Counted from the first letter of the stretch, positions 26,392 through 35,295 are shown. The stretch is 64,000 bases of DNA from Lentibacillus jeotgali (GCF_000224785.1 NZ_AGAV01000025.1:62001-126000); one strand, 5' to 3'. The notes: generated from the sequence alone by a model not told the origin. Translations and numbers: made by a program.

Positions 26392-26426
26392 AAAAGTGTT
26401 ATGCTCACAGGGTATGACACTTTTTT
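26392..26426 (+). terminator. Terminator after dnaI
   Basis: AAAAGTGTTAT (26392-26402) pairs with ATGACACTTTT around a GC-containing loop, with one G-T position, followed by TTTT. Just downstream, around 26431-26475, GTTGGGACATAACTAAACAACG resembles the left end of the element at 35106, a probable remnant. Confidence 0.75.
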
Positions 26427-26564
26427 CAGTTAGAGGTTGGGACATAACTAAACAACGCCCTATCTTAATCACCCGGGCTATAGATATTTACTAGTTTCAT
26501 TGGAGCATACATTTTTTAAGAGGGATGTCCATATAATGTAACAGTTTGGTCTTGGGTGAGGGTG

Positions 26565-27410
26565 ATGTTTTTGCTGGAAGTGTACTTTGAGTCGGATAAA
26601 GAAGCCATAAGTTTCTGCGAGAATTTGTTTCAACTGAATAAAAAAATTGAATTACATTGGAAAACAACAGAGAAATGGGGAAATCATCTGCAGCTGGATT
26701 ATCAGGAATCAGGTGATAAATTTACCGAAGCCATCGCCGGTTCAATGGTCAGGGTGTTCGTAGCACACCGGCTTACAAACATGATCAATCGGGTTATTAA
26801 ACATAATTATTATTATTCAAATTCTGATGAGATTGAGCGTATCATGGATTTATCGCATTGGATTGTTGCCGGAAATGATGAGGACAGTCAGCATGTCAGA
26901 AATAATAAAGATCCAACTAAATTGCTGCACTCACTTTTTCTCGTCAATATTAAAAATTCGAGAATACTCCATTTTGATTCACTCATAAATTTTCAATTGA
27001 AAGTGTTTAAGGATCAGCTTGTCCACTATGTCGGGCTTGCGATTGATGAATTTAAGCGAGAAGAGGAACACCAGGCATTTATCGATACGCTCAGGAATTA
27101 TATCATAAGGCGAGAACCCGTGTTTGAAACCATTCATGTTGTACAAGGTGAGCCGCTTTCTTTTTTTAAACCGGATGGCAAACAGTTTTCACGGATGGAA
27201 CTGCGTGTGCTCATGCAGAAAGAACCGCTCTACCTTGTCGGCCTTGATGCTGATGAGCTGAATTTATCACCGCTGATCGCCATGGCTCCCGAAAAAATCA
27301 AGCTGTTTGGTGATGAGCCGTCAGATCCAAAAACTCTAACTGTTATTAATATTTTTCAGGAACGGGTTGAATTTGAACCTTACAGTAGATTTCCGTTTCA
27401 CATGACTTAA
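26565..27410 (+). CDS. ytxC: YtxC-like uncharacterised sporulation-locus protein
   Basis: A 281-residue soluble protein identified by position (dnaI-ytxC-thrS, as in B. subtilis) and length. It has no signal peptide or membrane segment. Notable stretches are FVAHRLTNMINRVIKHNYYYSNSDEIERIMDLSHWIVAGND near residue 70 and FLVNIKNSRILHFDSLINFQLKVFKDQL near 130. The C-terminal half has charged alternating strands. B. subtilis YtxC is described as a putative sporulation protein; its biochemical role is unknown. Start could be GTG 26556, ATG 26565 or TTG 26571 because the ribosome site GTGAGGGTG overlaps the first two; ATG gives the family length. Confidence 0.75.
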   Translation: MFLLEVYFESDKEAISFCENLFQLNKKIELHWKTTEKWGNHLQLDYQESGDKFTEAIAGSMVRVFVAHRLTNMINRVIKHNYYYSNSDEIERIMDLSHWIVAGNDEDSQHVRNNKDPTKLLHSLFLVNIKNSRILHFDSLINFQLKVFKDQLVHYVGLAIDEFKREEEHQAFIDTLRNYIIRREPVFETIHVVQGEPLSFFKPDGKQFSRMELRVLMQKEPLYLVGLDADELNLSPLIAMAPEKIKLFGDEPSDPKTLTVINIFQERVEFEPYSRFPFHMT

Positions 27411-27428
27411 AAAAATAAATGATTAAAC

Positions 27429-27457
27429 TTGATTTTATTTGAAACACAAGCTATAAT
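27429..27457 (+). promoter_or_regulatory. thrS promoter
   Basis: TTGATT (27429-27434) and TATAAT (27452-27457) are spaced exactly 17 bases apart. The start of transcription near 27464 begins the T-box leader. Confidence 0.75.
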
Positions 27458-27463
27458 ACCATT

Positions 27464-27735
27464 TATATAAATTGATGAATGGAAAAGTAACGATAAGGAC
27501 ATGATCGTTTGTCTTTTTGGATAGATAAGAGAAGGAAGCCGCTGGCTGAAAGCTTCCACTATGCCTGCAAATGATTACCGCCTTTAAACTCTACTGTTGA
27601 ACAAGGAGTAAGCAGTAGCGTAACGTCTGCGTTAAGGATAAATGAAGCCGCATTTGTTGCGGAAATTTAGGGTGGAACCGCGTGCTGAACGCTCGTCCCT
27701 TTGCTTTGAAGCATAGGGACGGGCGTTTTTATTTT
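27464..27735 (+). ncRNA. T-box leader of thrS
   Basis: A tRNA-sensing riboswitch controlling threonyl-tRNA synthetase. The hallmark T-box AGGGTGGAACCGCG lies at 27669-27682. An intrinsic terminator follows: CGCTCGTCCCT (27690-27700) against AGGGACGGGCG (27715-27725) and TTTTT. Upstream are a hairpin with GGAAGC/GCTTCC arms and a stem CTACTG/CAGTAG before the T-box. ACC at 27577-27579 is a plausible threonine specifier codon in the 3' side of stem I, though I placed it by eye. Uncharged tRNA-Thr should stabilise the antiterminator and allow thrS transcription. Confidence 0.92.
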
Positions 27736-27775
27736 GAAAAATTTAAATCAAACATATACCGAAGGAGTGATAAAT

Positions 27776-29722
27776 ATGGCGGATATTACAATTACATTTC
27801 CCGATGGGGCGAGCAAATCGTTTCCTGCGGGAACTACTGGAGAAGATATTGCAGGTTCGATTTCACCCGGGTTAAAGAAACAGGCACTGGCAGTCAAGGT
27901 CGATGGCAAATTATATGATCTCAGACGGGAGCTTCCCCATGGCGGGGCGATTGAAATCACGACGTATAAAAATCAGGAAGGCGTTGAGATTATGCGCCAC
28001 TCAACAGCCCATCTACTGGCACAAGCGGTTACCAGGTTGTTTGATAATGTGAAATTCGGCGTTGGTCCAGTTATTGAAGAAGGCTTCTATTATGATATTG
28101 ATTTGGATCATGCCCTTACACCTGAAGATCTTCCTAAAATTGAAAAAGAAATGAAACGAATTATTGACGAAAACTTGGAAATTCAACGCATTGAGGTCTC
28201 CCGCAATAAAGCGAAGGAGATGTTCCAGGAAATCGGGGACGATCTGAAACTTGAATTGATCGACGATATCCCGGAGGACGAGCAGGTGACAATTTACAAA
28301 CAAGGTGAATTTTTTGACCTGTGCCGTGGTGTTCATGTTCCATCGACAAGTAAAATAAAAGCTTTTAAATTGCTGAGTGTATCCGGAGCCTATTGGCGGG
28401 GTGACAGCAATAATAAACAGCTGCAGCGGATTTACGGAACAGCTTTTGAAAAACAAAGTCAACTTGAGGAACATCTGCACATCCTCGAGGAGCGGAAAGA
28501 GCGCGACCATCGTAGACTTGGTAAGGAACTGGAAATATTTACCGTTTCTCAAAAAGTGGGACAGGGGCTACCGTTATGGCTCCCTAATGGGGCGACAATC
28601 CGCCGTATTATTGAGCGCTACATCGTTGATATTGAAGAACGCCTAGGTTATGACCATGTGTACACACCTGTTCTAGGCAGTGTTGATTTGTATAAAACAA
28701 GCGGTCATTGGGATCACTATCAGGATGATATGTTCCCGACAATGGAAATGGACAACGAAGATCTGGTTCTCCGTCCAATGAACTGCCCGCATCATATGAT
28801 GGTGTACAAAAATCAATTATACAGTTATCGTAATTTACCGGTTAGAATCGCTGAACTGGGAATGATGCACCGCCATGAAATGTCCGGTGCACTGGCAGGG
28901 TTGCAGCGTGTCCGGGCGATGACCCTGAATGATGCCCATATCTTTGCACGGCCTGATCAGTTAAAGGATGAATTTATTCGGGTTGTGGAACTTGTGCAAA
29001 GAGTTTATAAGGATTTCGGGATTAAGGATTATTATTTCCGTCTGTCGTACCGGGATCCTGAAGATAAAGAGAAGTATATTGATAATGATGAAATGTGGGA
29101 AAAAGCACAGGTCATGTTGAAAGAAACGATGGAAGAGATGGACGTCAAGTACGTTGAAGCTGAAGGGGAAGCTGCTTTCTACGGTCCAAAATTGGACGTG
29201 CAGGTTCAAACAGCGTTAGGAAAGGACGAAACGCTTTCCACTGTCCAGCTTGATTATCAACTGCCAGAACGTTTTGACTTGACATATATCGGTCAAGACG
29301 GGAATGAACATCGCCCGGTCGTCATCCACCGCGGTGTTGTCTCGACGATGGAACGTTTCGTGGCATTTCTAATTGAAGAATATAAGGGTGCATTCCCAAC
29401 CTGGCTCGCACCTGTTCAAGTAAAGGTTATCCCTGTCGCACCAGATGCTCATCTCGATTATGTGAAAGGAGTCGCGGATAAATTGCGATTCGAGGGTGTA
29501 CGAGTCGAAGTTGACGAACGCGATGAAAAAATTGGCTATAAAATCAGGGAAGCACAGACACAAAAAGTTCCCTTCAGCTTAGTGCTGGGGGATAATGAAA
29601 TTGAGAATAATAGCGTGAATGTCCGGCGTTATGGCGAAAAAGAATCCAGAACATTGAGCTTTGATGAATTTAAAGCATTGATTGAGGAAGAAATTGATCA
29701 AAAGGTTCTCAATAAAAAATAA
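27776..29722 (+). CDS. thrS: Threonyl-tRNA synthetase
   Basis: Charges tRNA-Thr in the cytosol; class II synthetase of 648 residues. Domains in order: TGS (1-62, [23 protein letters not shown]), the N2 editing domain with its HxxxH motif ([10 protein letters not shown], about 72-77), the class II catalytic core with zinc-binding MNCPHHM and [27 protein letters not shown] (motif 2), motif 3 in [23 protein letters not shown], and the anticodon-binding C-terminus. ATG 27776 follows GAAGGAGTG; in-frame TTG 27734 is inside the leader terminator and rejected. Expression is controlled by the T-box leader. Confidence 0.97.
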   Translation: MADITITFPDGASKSFPAGTTGEDIAGSISPGLKKQALAVKVDGKLYDLRRELPHGGAIEITTYKNQEGVEIMRHSTAHLLAQAVTRLFDNVKFGVGPVIEEGFYYDIDLDHALTPEDLPKIEKEMKRIIDENLEIQRIEVSRNKAKEMFQEIGDDLKLELIDDIPEDEQVTIYKQGEFFDLCRGVHVPSTSKIKAFKLLSVSGAYWRGDSNNKQLQRIYGTAFEKQSQLEEHLHILEERKERDHRRLGKELEIFTVSQKVGQGLPLWLPNGATIRRIIERYIVDIEERLGYDHVYTPVLGSVDLYKTSGHWDHYQDDMFPTMEMDNEDLVLRPMNCPHHMMVYKNQLYSYRNLPVRIAELGMMHRHEMSGALAGLQRVRAMTLNDAHIFARPDQLKDEFIRVVELVQRVYKDFGIKDYYFRLSYRDPEDKEKYIDNDEMWEKAQVMLKETMEEMDVKYVEAEGEAAFYGPKLDVQVQTALGKDETLSTVQLDYQLPERFDLTYIGQDGNEHRPVVIHRGVVSTMERFVAFLIEEYKGAFPTWLAPVQVKVIPVAPDAHLDYVKGVADKLRFEGVRVEVDERDEKIGYKIREAQTQKVPFSLVLGDNEIENNSVNVRRYGEKESRTLSFDEFKALIEEEIDQKVLNKK

Positions 29723-29727
29723 CAGTA

Positions 29728-29868
29728 AGAGAGTGGGACAATCTGCAGATGAGGAGAAATATCAGCAGATGGCCAGGAACATCAGCAGAAAAAATTAATT
29801 ATCGCGCTGGCAGAGGTTTTTGCATAAGCTGTTTAAAGTTGGCCGTTAAAGATTGTCCCAGCTTCTCT
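29728..29868. repeat. Short TIR element after thrS
   Basis: AGAGAGTGGGACAATCT (29728-29744) and AGATTGTCCCAGCTTCTCT (29850-29868) are imperfect terminal inverted repeats around about 105 bases that repeat CAGCAGA-like motifs. There is no coding capacity. The ends share the TGGGACA core with the elements near 26431 and 35106, suggesting one family of mobile or structured repeats. Confidence 0.6.
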
Positions 29869-29982
29869 ACATTATAATTGGACCGTGAACGTCTTCTCAG
29901 AACAGTAAAGGAATCTGGGCTTCCTTTTTGGCTGTGATCATGATAAACTGATTATAGAACTTTTATAAGAAGCATAAACCTG

Positions 29983-30011
29983 TTGACATACGGTTTAATA
30001 GATGCTATTCT
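29983..30011 (+). promoter_or_regulatory. infC operon promoter
   Basis: TTGACA (29983-29988) and TATTCT (30006-30011) are spaced 17 bases apart. It would start transcription near 30019, at the head of the L20-type leader. Confidence 0.8.
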
Positions 30012-30018
30012 ATAAAAG

Positions 30019-30161
30019 TTGAACAAAATGGTCTGAGACAAGTAGAAGCACCCGCTTCTCACCTGATCGACGCAATTATGCAGTCGGCTGGTTCTGAACT
30101 TTTCAATAGCGATTTATTGGAGACGTGTGGGTGCAGTATGTACCGACACTTTTTTATTTGC
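30019..30161 (+). ncRNA. L20-type autoregulatory leader of infC-rpmI-rplT
   Basis: A structured leader in the place and with the hallmarks of the Bacillus L20 leader. GCACCC (30048-30053) can pair with GGGTGC (30129-30134) to form a long-range antiterminating helix. The alternative is an intrinsic terminator, GTGTGGGT (30125-30132) against ACCGACAC (30142-30149) and a T-run. Excess ribosomal protein L20 is known in B. subtilis to bind the equivalent RNA and cause premature termination. Together with the nearby promoter this accounts for most of the 500-base gap between thrS and infC. Confidence 0.82.
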
Positions 30162-30221
30162 GATAGAATCACTTGTCAATGACGGATCAGGGTAATAAAA
30201 ATATTTTGGAGGTGGCTGGCA

Positions 30222-30737
30222 ATTAGCAAAGAAATGAACGTCAATGAAAAAATCCGTGCCCGCGAGGTACGTCTGATCGACTCTAACGGGGATCAGTTAG
30301 GAGTGAAATCACGCAATGAGGCGCTGGATATTGCTCAAAAGCGCGATTTGGATTTAGTTTTGGTTGCACCAAATGCTAAACCACCAGTATGCCGTATCAT
30401 GAATTATGGCAAATACCGCTATGAGCAGCAGAAGAAAGAAAAAGAAGCGCGTAAAAAACAAAAAGTCATTAATGTAAAAGAAGTGCGGTTTACTCCAGGA
30501 ATTGGCGAGCATGATTTCAACACAAAACTGAAGAATGCACGAAAATTCTTAAGTAAAGGCGACAAAGTTAAAGCTTCTGTCCGTTTCCGCGGTCGGGCTA
30601 TTACACACAAGGATTTAGGCCGTGAAGTGCTTGACCGTTTGGCTGAAGAAACAAATGATGTTGCCACAATTGAATCCAAAGCAAAAATGGAAGGCCGTAA
30701 TATGTTTATGATGCTTGCACCAATCAAAGAAAAGTAA
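30222..30737 (+). CDS. infC: Translation initiation factor IF-3 (AUU start)
   Basis: Binds the 30S subunit, keeps subunits apart and proofreads the initiator tRNA-start codon match. I place the start at ATT 30222 ([10 protein letters not shown]), six bases after GGAGGTGG. The conserved rare AUU start is what allows IF-3 to repress its own translation. ATG 30234 in the same frame has no ribosome site at a useful distance. The 171-residue product has the N-domain ([28 protein letters not shown]), the lysine-rich linker ([13 protein letters not shown]) and the C-domain ([36 protein letters not shown]). It leads the infC-rpmI-rplT operon. Confidence 0.96.
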   Translation: MSKEMNVNEKIRAREVRLIDSNGDQLGVKSRNEALDIAQKRDLDLVLVAPNAKPPVCRIMNYGKYRYEQQKKEKEARKKQKVINVKEVRFTPGIGEHDFNTKLKNARKFLSKGDKVKASVRFRGRAITHKDLGREVLDRLAEETNDVATIESKAKMEGRNMFMMLAPIKEK

Positions 30738-30768
30738 GCAGCATTTAACGAATAAGGAGGATATCAAT

Positions 30769-30966
30769 ATGCCTAAAATGAAAAGCCATAAAGGTTCACA
30801 AAAACGTTTCCGCAAAACAGGTTCAGGAAAGCTGAAACGCGCACATGCGTACACAAGTCATATGTTCGCACATAAATCACCAAAGCAGAAACGTAAGCTT
30901 CGTAAATCCGCTATCGTTTCCAAGAGTGATTTCAGACGTATTAAAACAATGCTTCCGTATAAATAA
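30769..30966 (+). CDS. rpmI: 50S ribosomal protein L35
   Basis: A 65-residue, strongly basic protein of the large ribosomal subunit ([48 protein letters not shown]). ATG 30769 follows AATAAGGAGGATATCA, an excellent ribosome site. The frame is open upstream to 30715, but that part overlaps infC and is not real. Middle gene of the infC operon. Confidence 0.97.
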   Translation: MPKMKSHKGSQKRFRKTGSGKLKRAHAYTSHMFAHKSPKQKRKLRKSAIVSKSDFRRIKTMLPYK

Positions 30967-31027
30967 AAAGGCCGATGTACTCATTTAAATAAGTAACGAT
31001 TTTCAATTGTATTAGGAGGGAATTACT

Positions 31028-31384
31028 ATGCCACGTGTAAAAGGTGGACCAGTTACGCGCAGACGCCGTAAACGAACATTGAAATTAGCTAAAGGTTATT
31101 ATGGTTCGAAAAGAGCATTATTTAAACAAGCAAAACAGCAGGTCATGAAGTCCGGACAATATGCTTACCGTGACCGCAGACAGAAAAAACGTGACTTCCG
31201 CAAGCTATGGATTTCCCGCATTAATGCTGCAGCCCGCATGAATGACATTTCATACAGCAGACTAATGCATGGTCTAAGGCAAGCAGGCGTCGAAGTCAAC
31301 CGCAAAATGCTGTCAGACCTCGCTGTCAGTGATGAAAAAGCATTTGCGCAATTAGCCGATAAGGCTAAAGCAGCATTGAAATAA
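31028..31384 (+). CDS. rplT: 50S ribosomal protein L20
   Basis: Assembly-initiating large-subunit protein of 118 residues. It has the long basic N-terminal tail ([62 protein letters not shown]) and a globular C-terminus. As in B. subtilis it is probably the autoregulator of this operon through the leader at 30019-30161. AGGAGGG precedes ATG 31028. A perfect terminator closes the operon. Confidence 0.98.
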   Translation: MPRVKGGPVTRRRRKRTLKLAKGYYGSKRALFKQAKQQVMKSGQYAYRDRRQKKRDFRKLWISRINAAARMNDISYSRLMHGLRQAGVEVNRKMLSDLAVSDEKAFAQLADKAKAALK

Positions 31385-31394
31385 TGACATCATT

Positions 31395-31434
31395 AAAAAG
31401 CCAAACCCATTTTCATCAGGGTTTGGCTTTTTAA
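31395..31434 (+). terminator. Terminator of the infC-rpmI-rplT operon
   Basis: AAAAAGCCAAACCC (31395-31408) and GGGTTTGGCTTTTT (31419-31432) are perfect complements around a ten-base loop, with a T-run built into the right arm. Confidence 0.93.
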
Positions 31435-31701
31435 TATAAAATTTACTTTTGTTGCAGGTTTTGTCATTCTCTCTTATTCGATTGATTAAGATCGTAAACT
31501 TATTAGTTGTCATTATATCATGATTATTAATTCGTGATATTATTTTGACCGGCACTCGATGATAGATTGAAATTTTTGCTCAGCGATGAATTAAGTTTTC
31601 ATAAAGATCGTATTGACCAATTGTTTCAGGTATAATGAGGACCGTCTATTCCCATCAGATTTTAATATGTTAAAAATTAAGAATTGGCAGGGGAGATAAA
31701 A

Positions 31702-31953
31702 ATGATGATCGCTTATATACTTGGCGTTAATATAATAGCATTCCTGATTATGGGAGTGGATAAGCAAAAAGCAAAAAGAGAATCATATCGCATTCCCGAA
31801 CGAACCTTTTGGGGGTTGGCTATATTGGGCGGTGCAATTGGAATATGGGCCGGTATGAAAAGCTTCCGGCATAAAACAAGGCATCGTTCATTTGTGATAG
31901 GAATGCCGGTGTTAGTTAGTATTCAAGTTGTTTTCGCGGTTTCATTATTTTAA
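31702..31953 (+). CDS. ysdA: DUF1294 family membrane protein YsdA
   Basis: An 83-residue protein with two or three hydrophobic segments: MMIAYILGVNIIAFLIMGVD, ERTFWGLAILGGAIGIWAGM and FVIGMPVLVSIQVVFAVSLF. A conserved basic loop (KQKAKRESYRIPE) and the KSFRHKTRH segment are typical of DUF1294. The function is unknown. ATG 31702 is chosen since GGGGAG lies six bases upstream; an in-frame GTG/TTG start at 31684 has none. Position after rplT agrees with B. subtilis ysdA. Confidence 0.82.
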   Translation: MMIAYILGVNIIAFLIMGVDKQKAKRESYRIPERTFWGLAILGGAIGIWAGMKSFRHKTRHRSFVIGMPVLVSIQVVFAVSLF

Positions 31954-32026
31954 TGTCATAATGGCTCGTCTATTGTCATATACTTGTACTGGCGTATGAA
32001 ACGAGTACCGGGGAAGGAGGCTGGGC

Positions 32027-32599
32027 ATGGAGCAGGTTAGCCATTATATAATGGTTTTTATAGAAACAGGCGGGCTGTTTGCACCGGTTTTATTCATTAG
32101 CTTTCATTTATTAAGACCCTTATTTTTTCTTCCCGTTGTTTTAATATGTATTTCAGGAGGCGTGCTTTTTGGGACTGTTGCAGGGACATTATACTCCGTG
32201 ATTGGTATAACACTTTCCAGTCTCATTTTTTACGCAATTATTCGCTGGATGCCAAACACTTTCGCAAAACTTGTTAATTTGAAGCAGAAACTGATGGGGA
32301 AGAATTCCGAATTTACAACATCGCAAATCGCTCTGCTGAGACTCGTTCCATTTATCCATTTCCATTTGCTGTCTCTATGTCTGATTGAAATATCCTCAAA
32401 CTTCAGAGATTACACCAAATCATCCATTCTGACAAACATTCCACTGGCATTTGTCTACACGTCAGTTGGCAAGTGGATATCCAGTTTGTCCCCGTTCCAC
32501 ATTCTCATCCTATTATTATTAATGCTGCCATTTATCTACATTCTGAGACGAAAGGAAATTATTATTAAATGGAATGACTTTTTCCAAGTTAGCACGTGA
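32027..32599 (+). CDS. TVP38/TMEM64 (VTT/DedA-related) membrane protein
   Basis: A 190-residue polytopic protein. FLPVVLICISGGVLFGTVAGTLYSVIGITLSSLIFYAIIRW is the re-entrant loop/helix unit of VTT-domain proteins. LVPFIHFHLLSLCLIEISSNFRDYTKSSILTNIPLAFVYTSVGKWI is the second half. Relatives in bacteria and eukaryotes act in lipid scrambling or undecaprenyl/PE flipping, so a membrane-lipid role is reasonable but inferred. ATG 32027 follows AAGGAGG. A strong terminator lies right after it. Confidence 0.8.
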   Translation: MEQVSHYIMVFIETGGLFAPVLFISFHLLRPLFFLPVVLICISGGVLFGTVAGTLYSVIGITLSSLIFYAIIRWMPNTFAKLVNLKQKLMGKNSEFTTSQIALLRLVPFIHFHLLSLCLIEISSNFRDYTKSSILTNIPLAFVYTSVGKWISSLSPFHILILLLLMLPFIYILRRKEIIIKWNDFFQVST

Positions 32600-32602
32600 A
32601 CT

Positions 32603-32640
32603 ATGCGCATCCGACGCCGGGATGCGCATTTCTTCTGTTT
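32603..32640. terminator. Terminator between the VTT gene and ysdB
   Basis: ATGCGCATCC (32603-32612) and GGATGCGCAT (32620-32629) pair perfectly around seven bases and are followed by TTCTTCTGTTTTC. The genes on either side converge, so it may serve both. Confidence 0.8.
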
Positions 32641-32642
32641 TC

Positions 32643-33035
32643 TTAATCAATCGTTGTCAGTACCAGTTTGTTAATTGGGTACTTCCACGTTATGGCGGCG
32701 TGCGGATAGCGGATTAATAATTCTTTTTCAATAAAATATAAATCATCCCGGGTTATCCCTTCCAGTTCATTGGTATTACGGGCAAATATGTGAATATCAA
32801 CAACTTCAAACGAGTCTTCGGTCGCGTCAATATATTTTTCGCCTTCAAACAGACAGCTTTTATATACAAATTGAATATTCTTTTTGGAATTGCCGGGATC
32901 ATCCACCATATAGAACGTATTGGCTTCTTTGGCGATTTGCAGTTTTCGGTCTGGGTTACGGAAGTATTGAACAATTGTATAGACGATCAGTGCAAGTGCG
33001 ATCAGTATAAGCAATCGAAATAAAAGAACAATCAT
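32643..33035 (-). CDS. ysdB: Sigma-W pathway protein YsdB
   Basis: A 130-residue protein with one N-terminal membrane anchor (IVLLFRLLILIALALIVYTIVQYF, about 2-25) and a cytosolic domain (RKLQIAKEANTFYMVDDPGNSKKNIQFVYKSCLFEGEKYIDATEDSFEVVDIHIFARNTNELEGI). In B. subtilis ysdB belongs to the cell-envelope-stress sigma-W regulon; the protein's activity is not known. Here an essentially ideal sigma-W promoter lies upstream (33069-33097), supporting the same control. It is divergent from the dUTPase gene. Confidence 0.88.
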   Translation of the reverse strand: MIVLLFRLLILIALALIVYTIVQYFRNPDRKLQIAKEANTFYMVDDPGNSKKNIQFVYKSCLFEGEKYIDATEDSFEVVDIHIFARNTNELEGITRDDLYFIEKELLIRYPHAAITWKYPINKLVLTTID

Positions 33036-33068
33036 ATCCCCTGTCTCCTTGTAACACTTAATAGTATC

Positions 33069-33097
33069 TATACGTTACGAGTTCTCTGGAGGTTTCA
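33069..33097 (-). promoter_or_regulatory. Sigma-W promoter of ysdB
   Basis: On the minus strand TGAAAC (33097-33092) is followed after exactly 17 bases by CGTATA (33074-33069). This matches the extracytoplasmic-function sigma-W consensus TGAAAC-N16/17-CGTA very closely. Confidence 0.87.
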
Positions 33098-33182
33098 CTA
33101 ATATAATGATTTCATGATACAATTATAAGCAAATATTTTGAGGGTTGCTATGTATCTGCAACGTGAAATGGGGTAAGGTAAA

Positions 33183-33668
33183 GTGGAATGGTCATCATTA
33201 TATTCGATGCAAAAACAGCTGGATGCCTATATTGAATCCCAGCATGATCTGTCAGGCAAGGATTTGTTCAAGGAGAAATACTTGGCTTTGCTTGTGGAGT
33301 TGGGAGAGCTGGCTAATGAAACAAGGTGTTTTAAATTTTGGAGTGTCAAACCCCGGAATGATCAATCCGTTATTTTAGAGGAATATGTCGACGGGATTCA
33401 TTTTATTCTCTCACTGGGACTGGACAAGGGTTACCGCTATGCTACTGGTTCGATAAATTCGACTGAGAACGACGAAACTGGGCAGTTTAACCGTGTATAT
33501 GATTTATGCGCGGCATTTTACCGAGAGCCATCGGAGAAAAACTACAATAAGTTATTTGACAGTTACCTGGATCTGGGTAATTTGCTTGGATTTGACGAAC
33601 AAGGGGTAAAAGATGCCTATTTAAAAAAGAATGAAATCAATTATGAGCGACAAAATCAGGGATATTAA
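33183..33668 (+). CDS. dUTP diphosphatase, dimeric all-alpha (dUTPase_2) family
   Basis: Hydrolyses dUTP to dUMP, keeping uracil out of DNA. The 161-residue helical protein has the MazG-like metal-binding pattern: LLVELGELANETRCFKFW (ExxE) and EEYVDGIHFILSLGLDKGY (ExxD). These are characteristic of the dimeric dUTPase family rather than the trimeric beta fold. GTG 33183 is the likely start (MEWSSLYSMQKQLDAYIE), with GGGGTAAGG upstream. It has the GC-rich repeat block immediately after its stop codon. Confidence 0.85.
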   Translation: MEWSSLYSMQKQLDAYIESQHDLSGKDLFKEKYLALLVELGELANETRCFKFWSVKPRNDQSVILEEYVDGIHFILSLGLDKGYRYATGSINSTENDETGQFNRVYDLCAAFYREPSEKNYNKLFDSYLDLGNLLGFDEQGVKDAYLKKNEINYERQNQGY

Positions 33669-33888
33669 GTGCAAAGGTGCTAGCGCCCGGTTAGCGACGT
33701 AAGAACTGCGCCTGCGCGTCGCAGGTGGGTCGGCGTTGCCGCGCATCGCGGTGGTTTTAGCCGAACTACCCCACTAGCCGCAGGAGATGAAGGAAACACG
33801 ATGAGCGTAAGCGAACCGCTGTTAACTTATCGGACGGAGATGAGGGAGATCTCGCTAGTCGCTGGAACCGGACGTGGCTTATCTTGTA
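33669..33888. repeat. GC-rich structured repeat block after the dUTPase gene
   Basis: A 220-base block with composition unlike its surroundings and several tight hairpins. CCTGCG-cgt-CGCAGG occurs near 33710 and CCGCG-cat-CGCGG near 33740. GGAGATGAAGGAAACACGATG and GGAGATGAGGGAGATCTCG are related internal units. There is no credible open frame. From memory, blocks with GATGAGCGTAAGCGAA occur in many copies in Bacillaceae genomes. It lies between the dUTPase gene and the promoter of the M42 peptidase gene, accounting for most of the 324-base gap. Confidence 0.65.
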
Positions 33889-33934
33889 TAAATTCACCGC
33901 TAAATTTAACACTAACTTATATAGCAAAAAAATT

Positions 33935-33962
33935 TTGTCATTTATGGTGTTGGCGTTATAAT
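33935..33962 (+). promoter_or_regulatory. Promoter of the M42 peptidase gene
   Basis: TTGTCA (33935-33940) and TATAAT (33957-33962) are 16 bases apart, 31 bases before the start codon. Confidence 0.7.
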
Positions 33963-33992
33963 AAAAGAGGATGAAGAAGGAGGTTTATACAT

Positions 33993-35078
33993 ATGGCAAA
34001 TTTAGATGAGACAAACACGATGTTAAAAGATCTGACAGATGCGCGGGGGATTCCGGGCAATGAGAAAGAGCCAAGGGAGGTTATGGAAAAATACATTTCG
34101 CCTTATGCTGATGAACTTTATACAGATAACCTGGGAAGTCTGATTGCGAAAAAGACCGGTGAGGAAAACGGGCCGAAAATTATGGTGGCTGGTCATTTGG
34201 ACGAGGTTGGCTTCATGGTTACACGGATTGATGATAAGGGCTTTGTGTATTTCCAGACTGTCGGCGGCTGGTGGAATCAGGTCATGCTAGCGCAGCGAGT
34301 AACGGTTATGACAGCACGTGGTGATGTGACTGGTATCATTGGTTCCAAACCGCCGCATGTATTGTCAGCTGAAGAGCGCAAAAAACCGGTTGAGATTAAA
34401 AATATGTTTATCGATATTGGTGCATCAAGCAGAGAGGAAGCTCAAGAGTTTGGTGTCCGCCCCGGCGATTCGATTGTACCTTACTTTGAATTCACACAGA
34501 TGAAAAACGAAAAAATGCTAATGGCCAAGGCTTGGGATAATCGGATAGGTTGTGCTATTGCGATTGAGGTATTAAAACAGCTGAAAGGTGAAAAGCATCC
34601 GAACATCGTTTATGGTGTTGGAACCATTCAGGAAGAGGTTGGTTTGCGCGGAGCACGTACCTCAGCATATGCTATTAAACCGGATATCGGCTTCGGTGTT
34701 GATGTGGGAATTGCTGGAGACATGCCTGGGGTATCTGATAAAGAAGCAGACAGCAAGCTTGGAGAAGGACCGCAAATTATTATTTATGATGCATCTATGG
34801 TTCCGAGCAAGGGTGTGCGCGATTTGGTTGTTGATACTGCGGATGAGCAGAACATCCCATATCAATTTGCCTCTATTGCCGGCGGGGGAACGGATTCCGG
34901 TTCCATTCACTTGACGGCAGACGGTGTTCCGTCACTGTCAATTACCATTGCAACACGCTATATTCACTCACATGCAGCGATCTTACACCGTGATGATTTC
35001 GAAAATGCCGTCAAGCTGATAGTGGCCACGATTAAAAAATTGGATGCAGATAAAGTGAAAGAAATTAAACTCGGTTAG
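33993..35078 (+). CDS. ysdC: M42 family metallo-aminopeptidase
   Basis: Two-zinc aminopeptidase of 361 residues, related to TET peptidases that form large dodecameric cages and trim peptides. Metal-site motifs are all present: [12 protein letters not shown] (His and nearby Asp), [11 protein letters not shown] (bridging Asp), [13 protein letters not shown] (catalytic Glu and ligand Glu), [11 protein letters not shown] (ligand Asp) and [12 protein letters not shown] (ligand His). ATG 33993 follows AGAAGGAGG. Family members are sometimes annotated as endo-glucanases; that label is not supported by the motifs. Has its own promoter and is followed by an element with a strong terminator. Confidence 0.92.
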   Translation: MANLDETNTMLKDLTDARGIPGNEKEPREVMEKYISPYADELYTDNLGSLIAKKTGEENGPKIMVAGHLDEVGFMVTRIDDKGFVYFQTVGGWWNQVMLAQRVTVMTARGDVTGIIGSKPPHVLSAEERKKPVEIKNMFIDIGASSREEAQEFGVRPGDSIVPYFEFTQMKNEKMLMAKAWDNRIGCAIAIEVLKQLKGEKHPNIVYGVGTIQEEVGLRGARTSAYAIKPDIGFGVDVGIAGDMPGVSDKEADSKLGEGPQIIIYDASMVPSKGVRDLVVDTADEQNIPYQFASIAGGGTDSGSIHLTADGVPSLSITIATRYIHSHAAILHRDDFENAVKLIVATIKKLDADKVKEIKLG

Positions 35079-35105
35079 TGTTAAGCAGAACAGAAACACA
35101 AAAAT

Positions 35106-35291
35106 AAGGCTGGGGCAAAACAAAATAATCTGAAGGTTTGAATGTTGGGTAAGTATTAACCGTCGCTGCGGAAAAATATTCGCTTTCCGGGGCGGCTGAT
35201 AGAAAAATCCGAACTGATTCAAAATCTATCTAAAGGAACTTGAATCATCGTTCGGATTTTTCTATGCCTTAAGTACGATTGTCCAGCTTTT
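35106..35291. repeat. TIR element with internal bidirectional terminator
   Basis: AAGGCTGGGGCAAAA (35106-35120) and GATTGTCCAGCTTTT (35277-35291) form imperfect inverted ends. Inside, AGAAAAATCCGAAC (35201-35214) pairs perfectly with GTTCGGATTTTTCT (35250-35263). The nested TGATTCAA/TTGAATCA (35215-35222, 35240-35247) extends the stem to about 22 pairs. T-runs on both strands make it a two-way terminator between the convergent M42 gene and the ABC operon. No open frame. Confidence 0.72.
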
Positions 35292-35295
35292 ATTT

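Noticed and set aside
26431-26475. Full TIR element after dnaI
   Set aside because: Only a left-end-like stretch is visible; no matching right end was found before ytxC, so it is noted as a remnant only.
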